In this document: one piece after another, positions 10,501 through 21,225 of the stretch
How positions within the stretch are numbered: position 1 is the first letter of the stretch
How the letters are laid out: each line of letters begins with the position of its first letter
Assembly (NCBI GenBank): GCA_026874595.1
Contig: CM049306.1
Span: 8,304,519-8,368,518, forward strand
From: Sipunculus nudus
Lineage: Eukaryota > Annelida > Sipuncula > Golfingiida > Sipunculidae
DNA length: 64,000 nt
Reading direction: 5' to 3'
The notes under the pieces: model-generated
Databases searched by the model: none
Seen by the model: only the letters and a program-made list of their open reading frames with translations
Told to the model about the DNA's origin: nothing
Position numbers and translations under genes: made by a program

Positions 10501-12772
10501 CAAGGATCTCACTTAAACACACAGTCAAGGAACTCACTTAAACAAACAGACAAGATTCTCACTTAAATAACAGACAAGGATCTCACTTAAACACACAGTC
10601 AAGGAACTCACTTAAACAAACAGACAAGGATCTCACTTAAATAACAGACAAGGATCTCACTTAAACACACAGTCAAGGAACTCACTTAAACAAACAGACA
10701 AGGATCTCACTTAAATAACCGACAAGGATCTCACTTAAACACACAGACAAGGAACTCACTTAAACAAACAGACAAGGAGATCACTTAAACACACAGTCAA
10801 GGAACTCACTTAAACAAACAGACAAGGATCTCACTTAAACACACAGTCAAGGAACTCACTTAAACAAACAGACAAGATTCTCACTTAAATAACAGACAAG
10901 GATCTCACTTAAACACACAGTCAAGGAACTCACTTAAACAAACAGACAAGGATCTCACTTAAATAACAGACAAGGATCTCACTTAAACACACAGTCAAGG
11001 AACTCACTTAAACAAACAGACAAGGATCTCACTTAAATAACAGACAAGGATCTCACTTAAACACACAGACAAGGAACTCACTTAAACAAACAGACAAGGA
11101 TCTCACTTAAACACACAGTCAAGGAACTCACTTAAACAAACAGACAAGGATCTCACTTAAACACACAGTCAAGGAACTCACTTAAACAAACAGACAAGAT
11201 TCTCACTTAAATAACAGACAAGGATCTCACTTAAACACACAGTCAAGGAACTCATTTAAACAAACAGACAAGGATCTCACTTAAATAACAGACAAGGATC
11301 TCACTTAAACACACAGTCAAGGAACTCACTTAAACAAACAGACAAGGATCTCACTTAAACAAACAGACAAGATTCTCACTTAAATAACAGACAAGGATCT
11401 CACTTAAACACACAGACAAGGATCTCACTTAAACACACAGTCAAGGAACTCACTTAAACAAACAGACAAGGATCTCACTTAAATAACAGACAAGGATCTC
11501 ACTTAAACATACAGTCAAGAAACTCACTTAAACAAACAGACAAGGATCTCACTTAAATAACAGACAAGGATCTCACTTAAACACACAGACAAGGAACTCA
11601 CTTAAACAAACAGACAAGGATCTCACTTAAACACACAGTCAAGGAACTCACTTAAACAAACAGACAAGGATCTCACTTAAACACACAGTCAAGGAACTCA
11701 CTTAAACAAACAGACAAGGATCTCACTTAAACACACAGTCAAGGAACTCACTTAAACAAACGGACAAGGATCTCACTTAAACACACAGACAAGGAACTCA
11801 CTTAAACAAACAGACAAGGATCTCACTTAAATTACAGACAAGGGTCTCACTTAAACACACAGACAAGGGTCTGACTTAATCACACAGAAAAGGGTTACAC
11901 TTAACACTTAGACAAGGATCACACTTAAACACACAGAAGAGGATCTCACTTAAACACACAGACAAGGATCTCACTTAAACACACAGACAAGGATCTTACT
12001 TAAACACACAGACAAGGATCTTACTTAAACACACAGACAAGGAACTCACTCAAACACACAGACAAGGATCACACTTAAACACACAGAAAAGGATCTCACT
12101 TAAATTACAGACAAGGGTCTCACTTAAACACACAGACAAGGGTCTGACTTAATCACACAGAAAAGGGTTACACTTAACACTTAGACAAGGATCACACTTA
12201 AACACACAGACAAGGATCTCACTTAAACACACAGAAAAGGATCTCACTTAAATTACAGACAAGGGTCTCACTTAAACACACAGACAAGGGTCTGACTTAA
12301 TCACACAGAAAAGGGTTACACTTAACACTTAGACAAGGATCTCACTTAAACACACAGAAGAGGATCTCACTTAAACACACAGACAAGGATCTCACTTAAA
12401 CACACAGACAAGGATCTTACTTAAACACACAGACAAGGATCTTACTTAAACACACAGACAAGGAACTCACTCAAACACACAGACAAGGATCACACTTAAA
12501 CACACAGAAAAGGATCTCACTTAAATTACAGACAAGGGTCTCACTTAAACACACAGACAAGGGTCTGACTTAATCACACAGAAAAGGGTTACACTTAACA
12601 CTTAGACAAGGATCACACTTAAACACACAGAAGAGGATCTCACTTAAACACACAGACAAGGATCTCACTTAAACACACAGACAAGGATCTTACTTAAACA
12701 CACAGACAAGGATCTCACTTAAACACACAGACAAGGATCTCACCTAAACACACAGACAAGCATCTCACTTAA
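7524..12772. repeat. 25-bp minisatellite, about 210 copies, 5.2 kb
   Basis: The unit is CACACAGACAAGGAACT followed by CACTTAAA; starts at 7621, 7646 and 7671 give the period. Main variants differ at three spots: cacaca or caaaca, gacaag or gtcaag, ggaact or ggatct. A 24-base form with ATAACAGAC appears from about 8817 on. In the left half the variants line up as pentamers (125 bp) and trimers (75 bp). The plus strand is almost free of G outside the GACAAGG core. Every unit contains TAA, so it is not coding on this strand. Confidence 0.97.
11827..12720. repeat. Higher-order block at the right end of the 25-bp array
   Basis: Here diverged units (ATTACAGACAAGGGTCTCAC, AATCACACAGAAAAGGGTTA, AACACTTAGACAAGGATC) recur as a set. 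ATTACAG starts at 11831, 12104, 12252 and 12525, spacings 273, 148 and 273, so a long form and a shortened form alternate with a 421-bp super-period. Units at the edge being both divergent and arranged in a larger repeat is typical of unequal crossing-over or replication slippage over multi-unit blocks. Confidence 0.85.
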
Positions 12773-12944
12773 AAAACTATGTTTGACTGTTTGAAGCATG
12801 TTGACACATTGTATGTAGGTTCGACGCATGCGGTTTATAACTTTTTTTATATAAATTGTACCTGTACTTGATGGGCTTGTTCCCGAGATGTATAACACAG
12901 CTTACGCCATGAACAGTTTGGCTGATAGTTAAGTAAAAATACCC

Positions 12945-12945
<1 letters not shown>

Positions 12946-13016
<71 letters not shown>
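12946..13016. repeat. (GA)n microsatellite, about 70 bp
   Basis: A pure GA run begins within CCCAGGGAGAGAG and ends at GAGAGCAAT. A complementary (CT)n run lies 440 bp to the right. Confidence 0.97.
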
Positions 13017-13017
<1 letters not shown>

Positions 13018-13455
13018 AATATATTATTAATTAACAAAGTCAGTTATGAGCTTCGAGATTATCTGGTGATTTGCTAAGCTGAGTTACCGCGCCCCCACAA
13101 GCTGTATCCAGTAGCAACGGGTCAAGAAACGAGGCCATTGTCAGCTGTACCGTATCCGAGACTAAATTTGGTGGGGGCGAACATGACATTGTTGAATGGT
13201 GGCGACAAGGAAAGGAAGCTAAGTAATAGTTACATCAGAGTAGTCGGTGCTTGTTTACCGAACAGACACTAAGGCTCAGCTGTGTTGACTTAATCCTGGA
13301 CATGAGCCTCTAGTGTACACAGTATTCAGTCCTCTTATCTACCATGTAAAGGCGACCCCTTTAATAAACATGCCGCCTGTATACTTAATTCTATACTTGA
13401 TTTTTTCCTAGGAGGAAATATATTTATATACGTATAGGGTATAATGGTTTGGAAA

Positions 13456-13457
<2 letters not shown>

Positions 13458-13520
<63 letters not shown>
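13458..13520. repeat. (CT)n followed by (CA)n microsatellite
   Basis: About 45 bp of pure CT passes directly into 18 bp of CA. Open frames over this tract and over 12946-13016 consist of Ser-Leu or Arg-Glu repeats and are artefacts. Confidence 0.97.
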
Positions 13521-13780
13521 GGTACAGAAAAAGAATGTCTCATGATCTCATGATCTCATATATGTATATCTGGTGTCAGCGATCATTTTCTTATTGTTCG
13601 GTTCAACATTTCATAATGGCAGAATAGTAGGAAAATTCTGGTGATAGAGAATGAAATATTTAATTCCAACTATTAAAAATAATATTTAACGATTTTCTGG
13701 ACGCTTCTTCCTGATATTACACACGAATTACGTAAATTACGTGGGGATGTATTTAAGAATGTTCCCGCAGGTATAGTACC

Positions 13781-13985
13781 CGGTGGCGGATCAAAAAAGG
13801 AGATCCAGGGGGTCCGGACCCCCCTCCTTTAGAGCCGCAACCACCCTTGTTTTTTAGGGTTTTAACACAATTTTCCAACCTTGACCGCTCCCTTTCTTGA
13901 CATAAGGACTTTGTTTAGATTTCCTTATTAGTCTTCCTCCTCTGGGCCGGATCCTTTCCAAAATCCCAGCTGGAACCGCCCCTGG
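13781..13985. mobile_element. hAT-like MITE, copy 1
   Basis: A 205-bp segment with ends CGGTGGCGGATC and GGAACCGCCCCTGG, which are imperfect inverted repeats of the C-A-G-n-G-G-C-G-G-A type common in hAT-derived MITEs. The interior (AGGGTTTT-AACACA, ACCGCTCCCTTTCT, TTCCTTATTAGTCTTCCTCC) matches the element at 18231-18438. A GTACC occurs on both flanks, possibly part of a decayed 8-bp target duplication. It has no coding capacity. Confidence 0.75.
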
Positions 13986-14148
13986 TACCAACATTCTGCA
14001 TGTCAACGTCCTTGACCCCGCCTTTATACAGTTAATACTACAAAATAAACTGTTTTCTTCGATAATAAATAACGTTTTTACTCAAAGTCTGTTCAAGTGA
14101 TGGTGTTGCTTTACTTTTTTTTATAAACTCCGGAGATACCTCGGAGCG

Positions 14149-14152
<4 letters not shown>

Positions 14153-14206
<54 letters not shown>
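14153..14206. repeat. (AT)n microsatellite
   Basis: About 54 bp of alternating A and T with a single phase break (ATTTATAT) near 14190. Confidence 0.95.
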
Positions 14207-14529
14207 ATCCAAATATGCAATCATTTTGTGAATGAATCCTCTTAAACCACTGCTAAGATTTTCGAGGGAAGATTTACAAAGAACTGTGGAAACAGTTCTT
14301 TGAATCCGTGATTCGGTGCCCTAAATTAATGCCCCGCGTGATTTAAGATGACATAATGAAAAAAAAAAATAAAATGAACTTAAAAGTGACTATTGAAGTA
14401 CCGTAGCCACGACATGGTATCAAAAGGTAACACTATAATTCTGTGATTTTTAATTCGGGTGAAAGCAAAACTTAAGGTATCCGTGGGACTCCCCGCTCGC
14501 CCCCTTGCATCCGGATCTTTACCTACAAG

Positions 14530-14652
14530 TAGAGTAAACAGGTTTGACCGGAAGTGACTTTATTCTCTGTAAACGCGCTGTCCGGCCAGCAGGCGAGTCT
14601 TGAAAATCAATACTTGATTCTCATGATGCACTGCGCCCCGTAGAACTCGAGG
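14530..14652 (+). promoter_or_regulatory. Possible promoter with ETS-type site
   Basis: ACCGGAAGTGAC (core at 14548-14557) is a strong match to the ETS/GABP binding consensus. It is followed by locally GC-rich sequence (GCGCTGTCCGGCCAGCAGGC) and then by the ATG at 14653 in a Kozak-acceptable GAGGATG context. ETS sites just upstream are common in promoters of nuclear genes for mitochondrial proteins in animals. The placement is seen; the promoter function is inferred. Confidence 0.35.
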
Positions 14653-14762
14653 ATGTTTACGAGAAACCTAGGAAAAGTCGTGAGTCGTGCTTTTTCACAA
14701 ATAAGATTTTTTTACATGTTTCTTCCGAGTGGGTCGGGCGATAATATCTACGTTCAAGGGCA

Positions 14763-14807
<45 letters not shown>

Positions 14808-14850
14808 ACGTGTCAATGTGACAGGACGAAAAGATATGCCTTTTAAATAA
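14653..14850 (+). CDS. Candidate first exon with mitochondrial presequence-like N-terminus
   Basis: The frame opens MFTRNLGKVVSRAFSQIRFF. There are basic residues at 4, 8, 12 and 18 and no acidic residue in the first 30, the composition of a cleavable mitochondrial targeting peptide. It then reads FYMFLPSGSGDNIYVQGQP before entering a (CT)n tract (14765-14806) that encodes Leu-Ser repeats, so the true exon must end before or near 14765 if this is a gene. Another donor-like GTGAGT at 14677 would cut it much earlier. The protein family was not recognised. An ETS-type site about 100 bp upstream agrees with a nuclear gene for a mitochondrial protein, but chance remains possible. Confidence 0.33.
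14765..14806. repeat. (CT)n microsatellite
   Basis: About 42 bp of pure CT directly after the exon-like segment at 14653. Confidence 0.97.
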
Positions 14851-14927
14851 AATTCAGAAATATTGACCCTAAAAACCAAATAAAGGAGATATCAAAATTA
14901 TTACTGTTCGATGAAAATAAATACTCT

Positions 14928-15110
14928 ATGGCCATTTTTAGGGTCTTGGCGACCATCTTGGACGTCATCTTGAAAATAACAAGTTACCGGAAGTTAGATT
15001 TTCTTAGATTTTTAGTATATTATTCCTGGTGTTCAATAGTACCAAAAATCATGGAAAAACCTTTTGTGGCAATTTTTTTAGAGGTTCGGCTATTTTTCGC
15101 CATAAATTGA
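14928..15110. other. Spacer with CCATCTTGG and CCGGAAGT words
   Basis: The words GACCATCTTGGACGTCATCT and TTACCGGAAGTTAG sit 20 bases apart. This layout looks like part of a dispersed repeat of marine invertebrates rather than an exon. The 60-codon open frame over it is hydrophobic and unconvincing. Confidence 0.35.
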
Positions 15111-15124
15111 CTTATCTAACATAT

Positions 15125-15207
15125 ATTTAATTTACCAGTGCATTGTATCATTTTAAATTACATAATATTTAATTTACCAATGCATTCTATCATTTTAAAA
15201 TTACATT
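15125..15207. repeat. Diverged 42-bp direct repeat dimer
   Basis: ATTTAATTTACCAGTGCATT at 15125 and ATTTAATTTACCAATGCATT at 15167 are each followed by a near-identical TATCATTTTAAA-type continuation, giving two copies about 42 bp apart. Confidence 0.85.
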
Positions 15208-15231
15208 ATAAAACATATTCCACCATGTTTT

Positions 15232-15459
15232 TCAGACTCTGCACGTTCTTTGAAGCCTCGCTCTAAAGTTGAGATGACAAGCCATTGATATTTCACCGGC
15301 TTCAGTCGGCAAATAAGTATAGTCCAGACAGGATATGGCGTAATGGCCTCCATAAAGGGAAGATCTCACGTCACACGTCATGTCTCGACAATCGATGTCC
15401 ATTGAAAGCATATATAGTATTGTATGAAGTTTTGCTGGGTGGATTATAGGCACAGACAT
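15232..15459 (-). CDS. Hypothetical small cysteine-containing ORF
   Basis: A 75-codon frame with ATG. Its second half has a protein-like mixture: MDIDCRDMTCDVRSSLYGG, then YAISCLDYTYLPTEAGEISM, ending with CHLNFRARLQRTCRV. Five cysteines fall in the last 52 residues, suggesting a secreted disulfide-bonded peptide or an exon of a larger extracellular protein. No signal peptide is evident at the first Met, so if real it is more likely a terminal exon; CCACCCAG on the minus strand near the start could be its acceptor. No family recognised; chance is a serious alternative. Confidence 0.22.
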   Translation of the reverse strand: MSVPIIHPAKLHTILYMLSMDIDCRDMTCDVRSSLYGGHYAISCLDYTYLPTEAGEISMACHLNFRARLQRTCRV

Positions 15460-17014
15460 ATGGAAAACGGCAACACTAAAACTGCTGGTGCATTGATATT
15501 TTGTTTAAAATATAAAGACAGTCTACGCCAGCACGGTAAGCTTGAAATAATGGTTCAGGGAAGAGTGGATAACTGGAAAAGTCTGTAATTAATTTTAAAA
15601 GGATGGGCACCAACCTATAAATACTACATTAAATTTGGTCGTGATTTAGTTATTTCTAAATTGTTGAATGACAATAAAGGCAGTCATGCACATGCATAAA
15701 CACGCTTTATTCTGCAATACTATACATCTGGGTTGCTCTCTCTCTCGAGCGCTCGCTTCCCTCGACATCCGGTTCTTCTCTCTCTCCCCACAAGGCCACA
15801 TAATGTGAAAGTGCGGGCACTCTCATAACAACTGCTTTATTGTGATTTTTTTCAATATCTCGACATTATTATCTTTATACAGGACCTTGCTTTGGTATTT
15901 TTTAGACCGGTAGACACGTAAAAATCTGTTAAGATTTTTTTTTTACAATTTTTAAAACAAGAACATTTATATTCAAATGTATATTTCCTGTTCGTCCGTG
16001 TCTTGTTTTCTCTGCATGTCTCTTCGTATGTTTGTTCATTAACTGTTTGTCTCCGCTTGTCAAATTTTCTCTGTGTGTTTACTTTGTTTTCTTATTTTCA
16101 CAGTGTATGAGCCTCTTCTCGTGTAACTTATTCAAATTATTCTAATTTACTAATCAATTAACATGATTTGTCGTTGTAGCCGCGCTCTAATAGTTTTTTT
16201 TTATCAAGGGACTCGTTGCCAATTCTAATGTATAATGTATACAAAGCAGCAAATTTTACGGCCATGAAGGTGGTATAAAAAATCATGGTTTCCTTTTAGT
16301 GGTGGACTTGCACATATAGCTACTTATAAGCGATTTGATAACGAATTAATGTTTGTGACCAATTATCCAAAAAACATATCAGTTTTAATTTTGTGATCAC
16401 TAGTCAACATCTTTATTTATAATTAGAATTTTGTATGCGGCCTGCGACACATTTGAACATTTTGACTGTCTTGAATCTATGTCTGTGCTATCTTTACTGT
16501 AATTTTAACATGTTCCTTTTATTATTGTAATTTCATATGCATTGCATGCATTTCTCGCAGAGCGATTTTTGTAGTTTAATGGTTTCAGGACAGATATACC
16601 AACGCTCTTTATATAAAAAAAACATATAATTAATTTATTCTTAGGAACAATTATATTAAAATTATTATTAATGTTATCAAATTTTTTAGCGGTCATCTAA
16701 ATTTGAAGTTGCGTGAAGACGCCATTTTGTAAATAATTCGACTATACTCATTTTATTCCCCTTTCACTAAATAGCTGATTATGATATCAAATCAAAGTAT
16801 CAACACTTGACAACTTACTTTGGAAAAGATAAAAACTCGTCCGGGAAACGTAGGTCATCATAGGTTGCACCACCAAAGGCTTAATTTTGCATGTTCATTT
16901 CATGATCAATAAGCCTGCAAACTTTTGCAAGCGTATAGTTGCATCGGCTGTTAAGATATGTTTGGTAGCAGAAGGCATATTGCGGACATAGCATCAGTTC
17001 CCAGAGCCAGAGAT
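15460..17014. other. AT-rich stretch without recognised genes
   Basis: I see only short random frames. A short CT-rich patch (15736-15790) contains GCTCTCTCTCTCGAGCGCTC-like sequence. A T-rich zone around 15920-16100 has TGTTTGTTC / TCTCCGC words but no clear element. Nothing else can be supported. Confidence 0.4.
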
Positions 17015-17225
17015 TCATAAGAATTTATTGTCTCCGTTATTTAAGGAGGATATGCGTTCATCCCTTTTCTTGTGTTTGTTCGTTTGTCTGTTTGTGTGTT
17101 TGTTCACAACATCAGGGCATTTCAGGGCATTTCGGGAATGGGTCAATGAAAAATTGATTAGTTTTCGGTGTGAATCCGGAAAATGATCCGGATCCAGGAA
17201 CGTCATCAATTAAGGAATATTCACA
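17015..17225 (-). mobile_element. Dispersed repeat with variable ACA-rich linker, copy 1
   Basis: On the minus strand this reads GTGAATATT, TGACGTTCCTGGATCCGG, a CACACCGAAAACTAATCAAT segment, GACCCATTCCCGAAATG, then GTGAACAAACACACAAACAG and GGGATGAACGCATATCCTCC. The same words in the same order occur on the plus strand at 36035-36270 with a different linker. A tail of ACAAACA-type linker followed by a GATGAACGnATAnCCTCC-like end is a recurring pattern in SINE-like repeats of marine invertebrates. Two minus-strand open frames here (62-64 codons) are repeat translations. Confidence 0.75.
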
Positions 17226-18018
17226 AATGTACAGGCAATTATGCACGAATGAACCTTGGAATATGGGCCGCTTAAGTGAATGGCGGAGGCTTGTATTCAT
17301 AAGAATGCAGATTTCTTGTTAATACTTTTAACTCCCGTGTATATCTAAGTTGGAATATTTGTGTCGTTTATCATCAGTTCATTTTGTGAAACATGAACCA
17401 CTAGACCAGTAGTCTTAAACTACTGAAGGTACATTTACGTGGGTTGTTCTCAAACGTCGGTCTTTCTAATACCTATATATTTCTCACCACAGAGACACAT
17501 AAAATATTTACAAACCGATACAACCACCGAAAGCTCTTCATGACAAATCTTCTTGCTTACTGGTAAATAAATTACAACTTAATCTAAAACTTTATATATT
17601 ATGGAACAACAATTGTCGACGTTTATAGTTGACCTCTAACACAGCCCGGTGGACAAAATTGGAAGCTGGTCACGCGTGTTTAACATACCACATGATAAGC
17701 ACGACTTCGTGTTTTGATGCTATTTTACTGATGTATTTACACAAAAGAGACCTTTAGCCCACTCCCACCCCCAAACAGACAAAAGGGTCTGATTTTAAAT
17801 GCTGGCAGCCTCCTTGTACATCTATACTAGCTGACTCAGCGTGTTTTTGTCCCCGCGGCTCTCCCGTCTCGCCCACGCCCGTTTTCGCTGAGCTGCAGAT
17901 AAACGACAAAATCACGAAATGATGCCGGCAGTCGATAACGGACTCAGCGCCATAAAATAACCTGTACTCGGGGAATTGTTTCCCTTTGTATTATCAAGAA
18001 CACGTTATCGGAAAAAAA
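17226..18018. other. Spacer, nothing certain
   Basis: Mostly AT-rich. A GC-richer patch at 17850-17960 (CCCGCGGCTCTCCCGTCTCG, ATGATGCCGGCAGTCG) could be an exon or promoter edge, but no consistent open frame with splice borders was found. Confidence 0.35.
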
Positions 18019-18023
18019 CTCAC

Positions 18024-18094
18024 CGTCACCTGATCTGAGCCACCTGTGACCAGGTGAAATGTAAACACGCACGAGCGTGTGTCATTGTGTGTGT
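18024..18094 (-). CDS. Candidate 71-nt internal exon
   Basis: On the minus strand a pyrimidine-containing acceptor (CTTCTCTCACACACAG) is followed by 71 bases ending GGTGACG, then a good donor, GTGAGTTT. The open frame reads THNDTRSCVFTFHLVTGG then SDQVT, entering with two bases of a split codon and leaving in phase 0. The amino-acid mixture is protein-like. The surrounding 137-codon open frame (17994-18407) runs across a MITE and should not be taken as the gene. No family recognised. Confidence 0.28.
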
Positions 18095-18230
18095 CTGTGT
18101 GTGAGAGAAGGGAAGAGATTGAAAAAAAGGAGAACGATGTACGTTTCCGTGTATGTATACCATCATTTGGAAGAAAACGGTATATTTGGCCATTGGTTAT
18201 AAAATTATTTGGCATTAACGTAAGGGGCTG

Positions 18231-18438
18231 CAGTTGCGGATCCAGATGGGTAGGGGTGTCCTGCGAGTCCTGTCCCCTTCCTTTTTTAGCAGCAACAAGC
18301 TTTTTTTCAGGGTTTTGAACACATTTTTTTTCTCGCCTAAACCACTCCCTTTCTGGATCAAAAGACCTTTTGTTTAGGTTTCTTATTAGTCTCCCTCGGT
18401 TGGACAATCTCTTTTCCAGAATCCTGGGTCCGCCCCTG
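18231..18438. mobile_element. hAT-like MITE, copy 2
   Basis: A 208-bp segment bounded by CAGTTGCGGATCCAG and CTGGGTCCGCCCCTG, imperfect inverted repeats of each other. Its interior matches 13781-13985 (CAGGGTTTTGAACACA, CTTATTAGTCTCCCTC). Flanks carry GGGGCTG on the left and GGTTGGGG on the right, not a clear target duplication. Non-autonomous; no transposase seen in the window. Confidence 0.8.
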
Positions 18439-19844
18439 GGTTGGGGTTTTTATATGGGTTACGATAAAAATACCTTTAAGTGCATTAATACAATGTTAAA
18501 ATAACATTAATATATCAGCGAATTCTTTATGATGATTAAGTTAATCGTTATTGAAAATCTACATACATAAGTACACAGCAGGCTTCTGTCACGCACATCA
18601 GTTTTTTAGGTTAATTAAATAGCGTGCAAATGACACGTTTGGCAGGTAAAATCTGGTTAATCATACCTTATATGTTCAGGCTTTCAAATTAATTAATTAA
18701 TTATTTGCGGAGCTTGAAGGTGTGACACGATGAATAACAGATAAAATAAATAGTACAGAAACGATGAAAATCTTCAGCCATCTGTCAACTCGGAAGCGGA
18801 TATGGGCTTCAGAAACACGGCTGAGGAGGGGGCGGACTTAAGTTTCGGATATGAGGTTGGGTTGCAACTTTTAATTCGGTGATCCGGGAAACAACACAGC
18901 CGTCAATACTGCAGAATTTTTTAGGTTTTATATCAATAACAGGGGCTGGAACTGGAATAATGATTTTGGTAAAATATGACGTCATTGTGGACTTGATTCC
19001 CCTTCATATCCTCTGCTGTAGCACTGGGAAATTCCTTGCTGTTTCCTCAAGAAGAAACGTGCAAGAAATGAGTCACTGGTTCTGTCTGAGAAAACTTCCG
19101 GTTTGAAACATAGCATCATGGGATACGATCTGACACAGCACTTTCAGAGAGATACAATAATTAATTTCAATACGGTAATCTACTCATTACAACACTGAAT
19201 CAAGGAAATATTCTGGCTAGCTAGGATAAAATAGTGCTCCCGTAAACTGCGTTTTTATTCTGTGTATATATTGACTTATTCATACGTTAGTCGTATGAAA
19301 TATGACGCACTTGTGTGTATGTGTTTTTCATATTTACCACACGGAAATTATGATAACGGGTCACTCAATGTGCAAAACAGGTTGTGCGTAACTGAGAGAG
19401 AGAGAGAGGGAGAGAGAGAGAGAGCGTTAAGGTTGTATTCATTCGCTGGTTAAAAGAGAGTCTTCTTCTTGTATCTATACTGTTGGGGTACTTTTAATGG
19501 ATAGACTTATATGTGCGGCCGGTTAATGTCCCGCGGGCACTTAAATATCCATTCCGTCTGGATAATAATATTAATCTCAAGTTAACATGTAATAAATACA
19601 TTGCAATTACATAACAGATACACTATACTGGCCACATCCGGTCTTGCTTGCCCCTAAGTGACATGTCTTACAGGAAGCAGACACTTACACAGTCTTTGTC
19701 AAATAATTAGGATTCTAGCGGAGCTAATTCAATATCGGAAAAGAAGAGGGTGTACATTATCTGTTGTAAGACAAAGTGGTAGTTTCACCCTGGTGACACA
19801 CCGCAAGCATTAATGATCTTCTAACTACGGTGGTTGGTTCTTAC
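18439..19844. other. Unannotated stretch with one (GA)n tract
   Basis: Contains a GA-rich microsatellite at 19393-19424 and ETS-like words (CTTCCGGTTT at 19095-19104), but no supported exon. The frames at 18879 and 19262 (75 and 63 codons) have no splice-like borders, and the second runs into the GA tract. Confidence 0.4.
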
Positions 19845-20130
19845 AAAAGTCCGCGTGGGCGATCGAGATTTCAATCAGCGATTGGTGATATACGGCAACC
19901 GGAAGCTCCGTCTCCCCGCTCATTAACCAAACAGACGGGCCGAGCGGCCTTCGCGGGAGCACCGCTATTTTAATTGACCCAAAGTGCCAAGACTAGTCAT
20001 TCAGAATCCCCAAGCTGGCTTCCCTCTCTGCATATCGCTCTGCTGTCGAAGCTAGCAGCCGAGAACCCCAAACCCTGCAGACCGGAAGTCTGTGTATAGT
20101 CAGGATTCGCGTAGGCGGGCTCCAGAAATT
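19845..20130. promoter_or_regulatory. GC-richer island, promoter-like
   Basis: About 285 bp clearly richer in C, G and CpG than its surroundings. It holds a CCAAT box in reverse (CAGCGATTGGTG), AACCGGAAGCTCCGTC, GGGCCGAGCGGCCTTCGCGG and GACCGGAAGTCTG (20090-20102). No long open frame is present. This mix suggests a transcription start region with ETS-type sites; direction is not clear. Confidence 0.35.
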
Positions 20131-21161
20131 AACTTTACTGGTATGACGACCTCTACTCTCACCTTAGTATTTGAATATTTCTTTTTACGTACATTGGTTT
20201 TCTGAAAATTATTTATACATTTATGTAACATTGTTAATATAAAATTAACTTCATACATGAAAATAATCAGTTTTTTTTTTTTTACTATGGCACAAAGTCA
20301 AAGTATCAACTGTTTTTAATTATAGTCCCACCCTCCCCTCTTGTCCACCTGATTTTTTTTTCAATGATTTTTTTATTATTAACATTTCAAGGGAAAATTG
20401 TCATGTAGGATAGCAGATATTTACATGGTAAATAAATACCTAGGTTATACATATTATTCAAGAAAAAAATTAATGAAATATGTGAGAAATCAGTCTACAT
20501 TTTACAACATATCAGACTGTAAAGGTCTTTGGTCACTTACAAAAACACCCTCAATTGACAGTTGCTTATTGAATGATATAACCAGCAGAAACAAAGATCG
20601 CTACTCATGCTGAGACACTTATGATCTGTCAGATCAATATGAACAGTCAAAATCCTTAACTTGAGATTTATTGTAAATTCTTAATTGTAACATCAGACCG
20701 TCAATTCCATGTGCAGCTTTCTGGGAAATTATTTAAAATACAAATTTTTAAAGAAAATTATCTAAAAAAAAACAAATGGACAAGGTTTAGTGGAGGACAG
20801 TATGATCTTTATATTGGACTGGACCTACATACTAACATGCTTTATATGTATAGGTATTTATGTTTGTTTGTTCAAATGTATATTTTAATTTTCAGTTCGG
20901 ATTTAGACGCCCTCTTACTCCGATTCATTCTGATGAAATAAAAGTAATCAAAGGCTGATATAGCCATTTTTAAATTATTTTCTTGTGTGCAACAGAACAG
21001 GTTTTTTTTAAAGAATTTATTTTTGCTCTCCATTAATGTCTCTTAAAAGTTTTGTTTTAAAGGGGAAACAGCCGCCTATACGCTATGTTGTAAATGTCAT
21101 TTATTTTTATGTGCTGTATACATTCATTTCCAACATATCTAATATATAAGTGAATTTAAAG

Positions 21162-21225
<64 letters not shown>

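Noticed and set aside
7524-12772. CRISPR-like appearance of the 25-bp repeats
   Set aside because: The repeats are directly adjacent with no unique spacers, number about 210 and show graded variants; this is a eukaryotic minisatellite.
13075-13272. A 65-codon plus-strand open stretch without ATG (phrases such as ELPRPHKLYPVATGQE)
   Set aside because: The composition is rather protein-like, but there is no good acceptor or donor and no family match, and a run of this length is not rare by chance.
12777-13517. Frames with Ser-Leu and Arg-Glu runs
   Set aside because: Translations of the (GA)n and (CT)n microsatellites.
17994-18407. 137-codon minus-strand frame as one gene
   Set aside because: Half of it reads through the MITE at 18231-18438; only the 71-nt spliced part is kept as a weak candidate.
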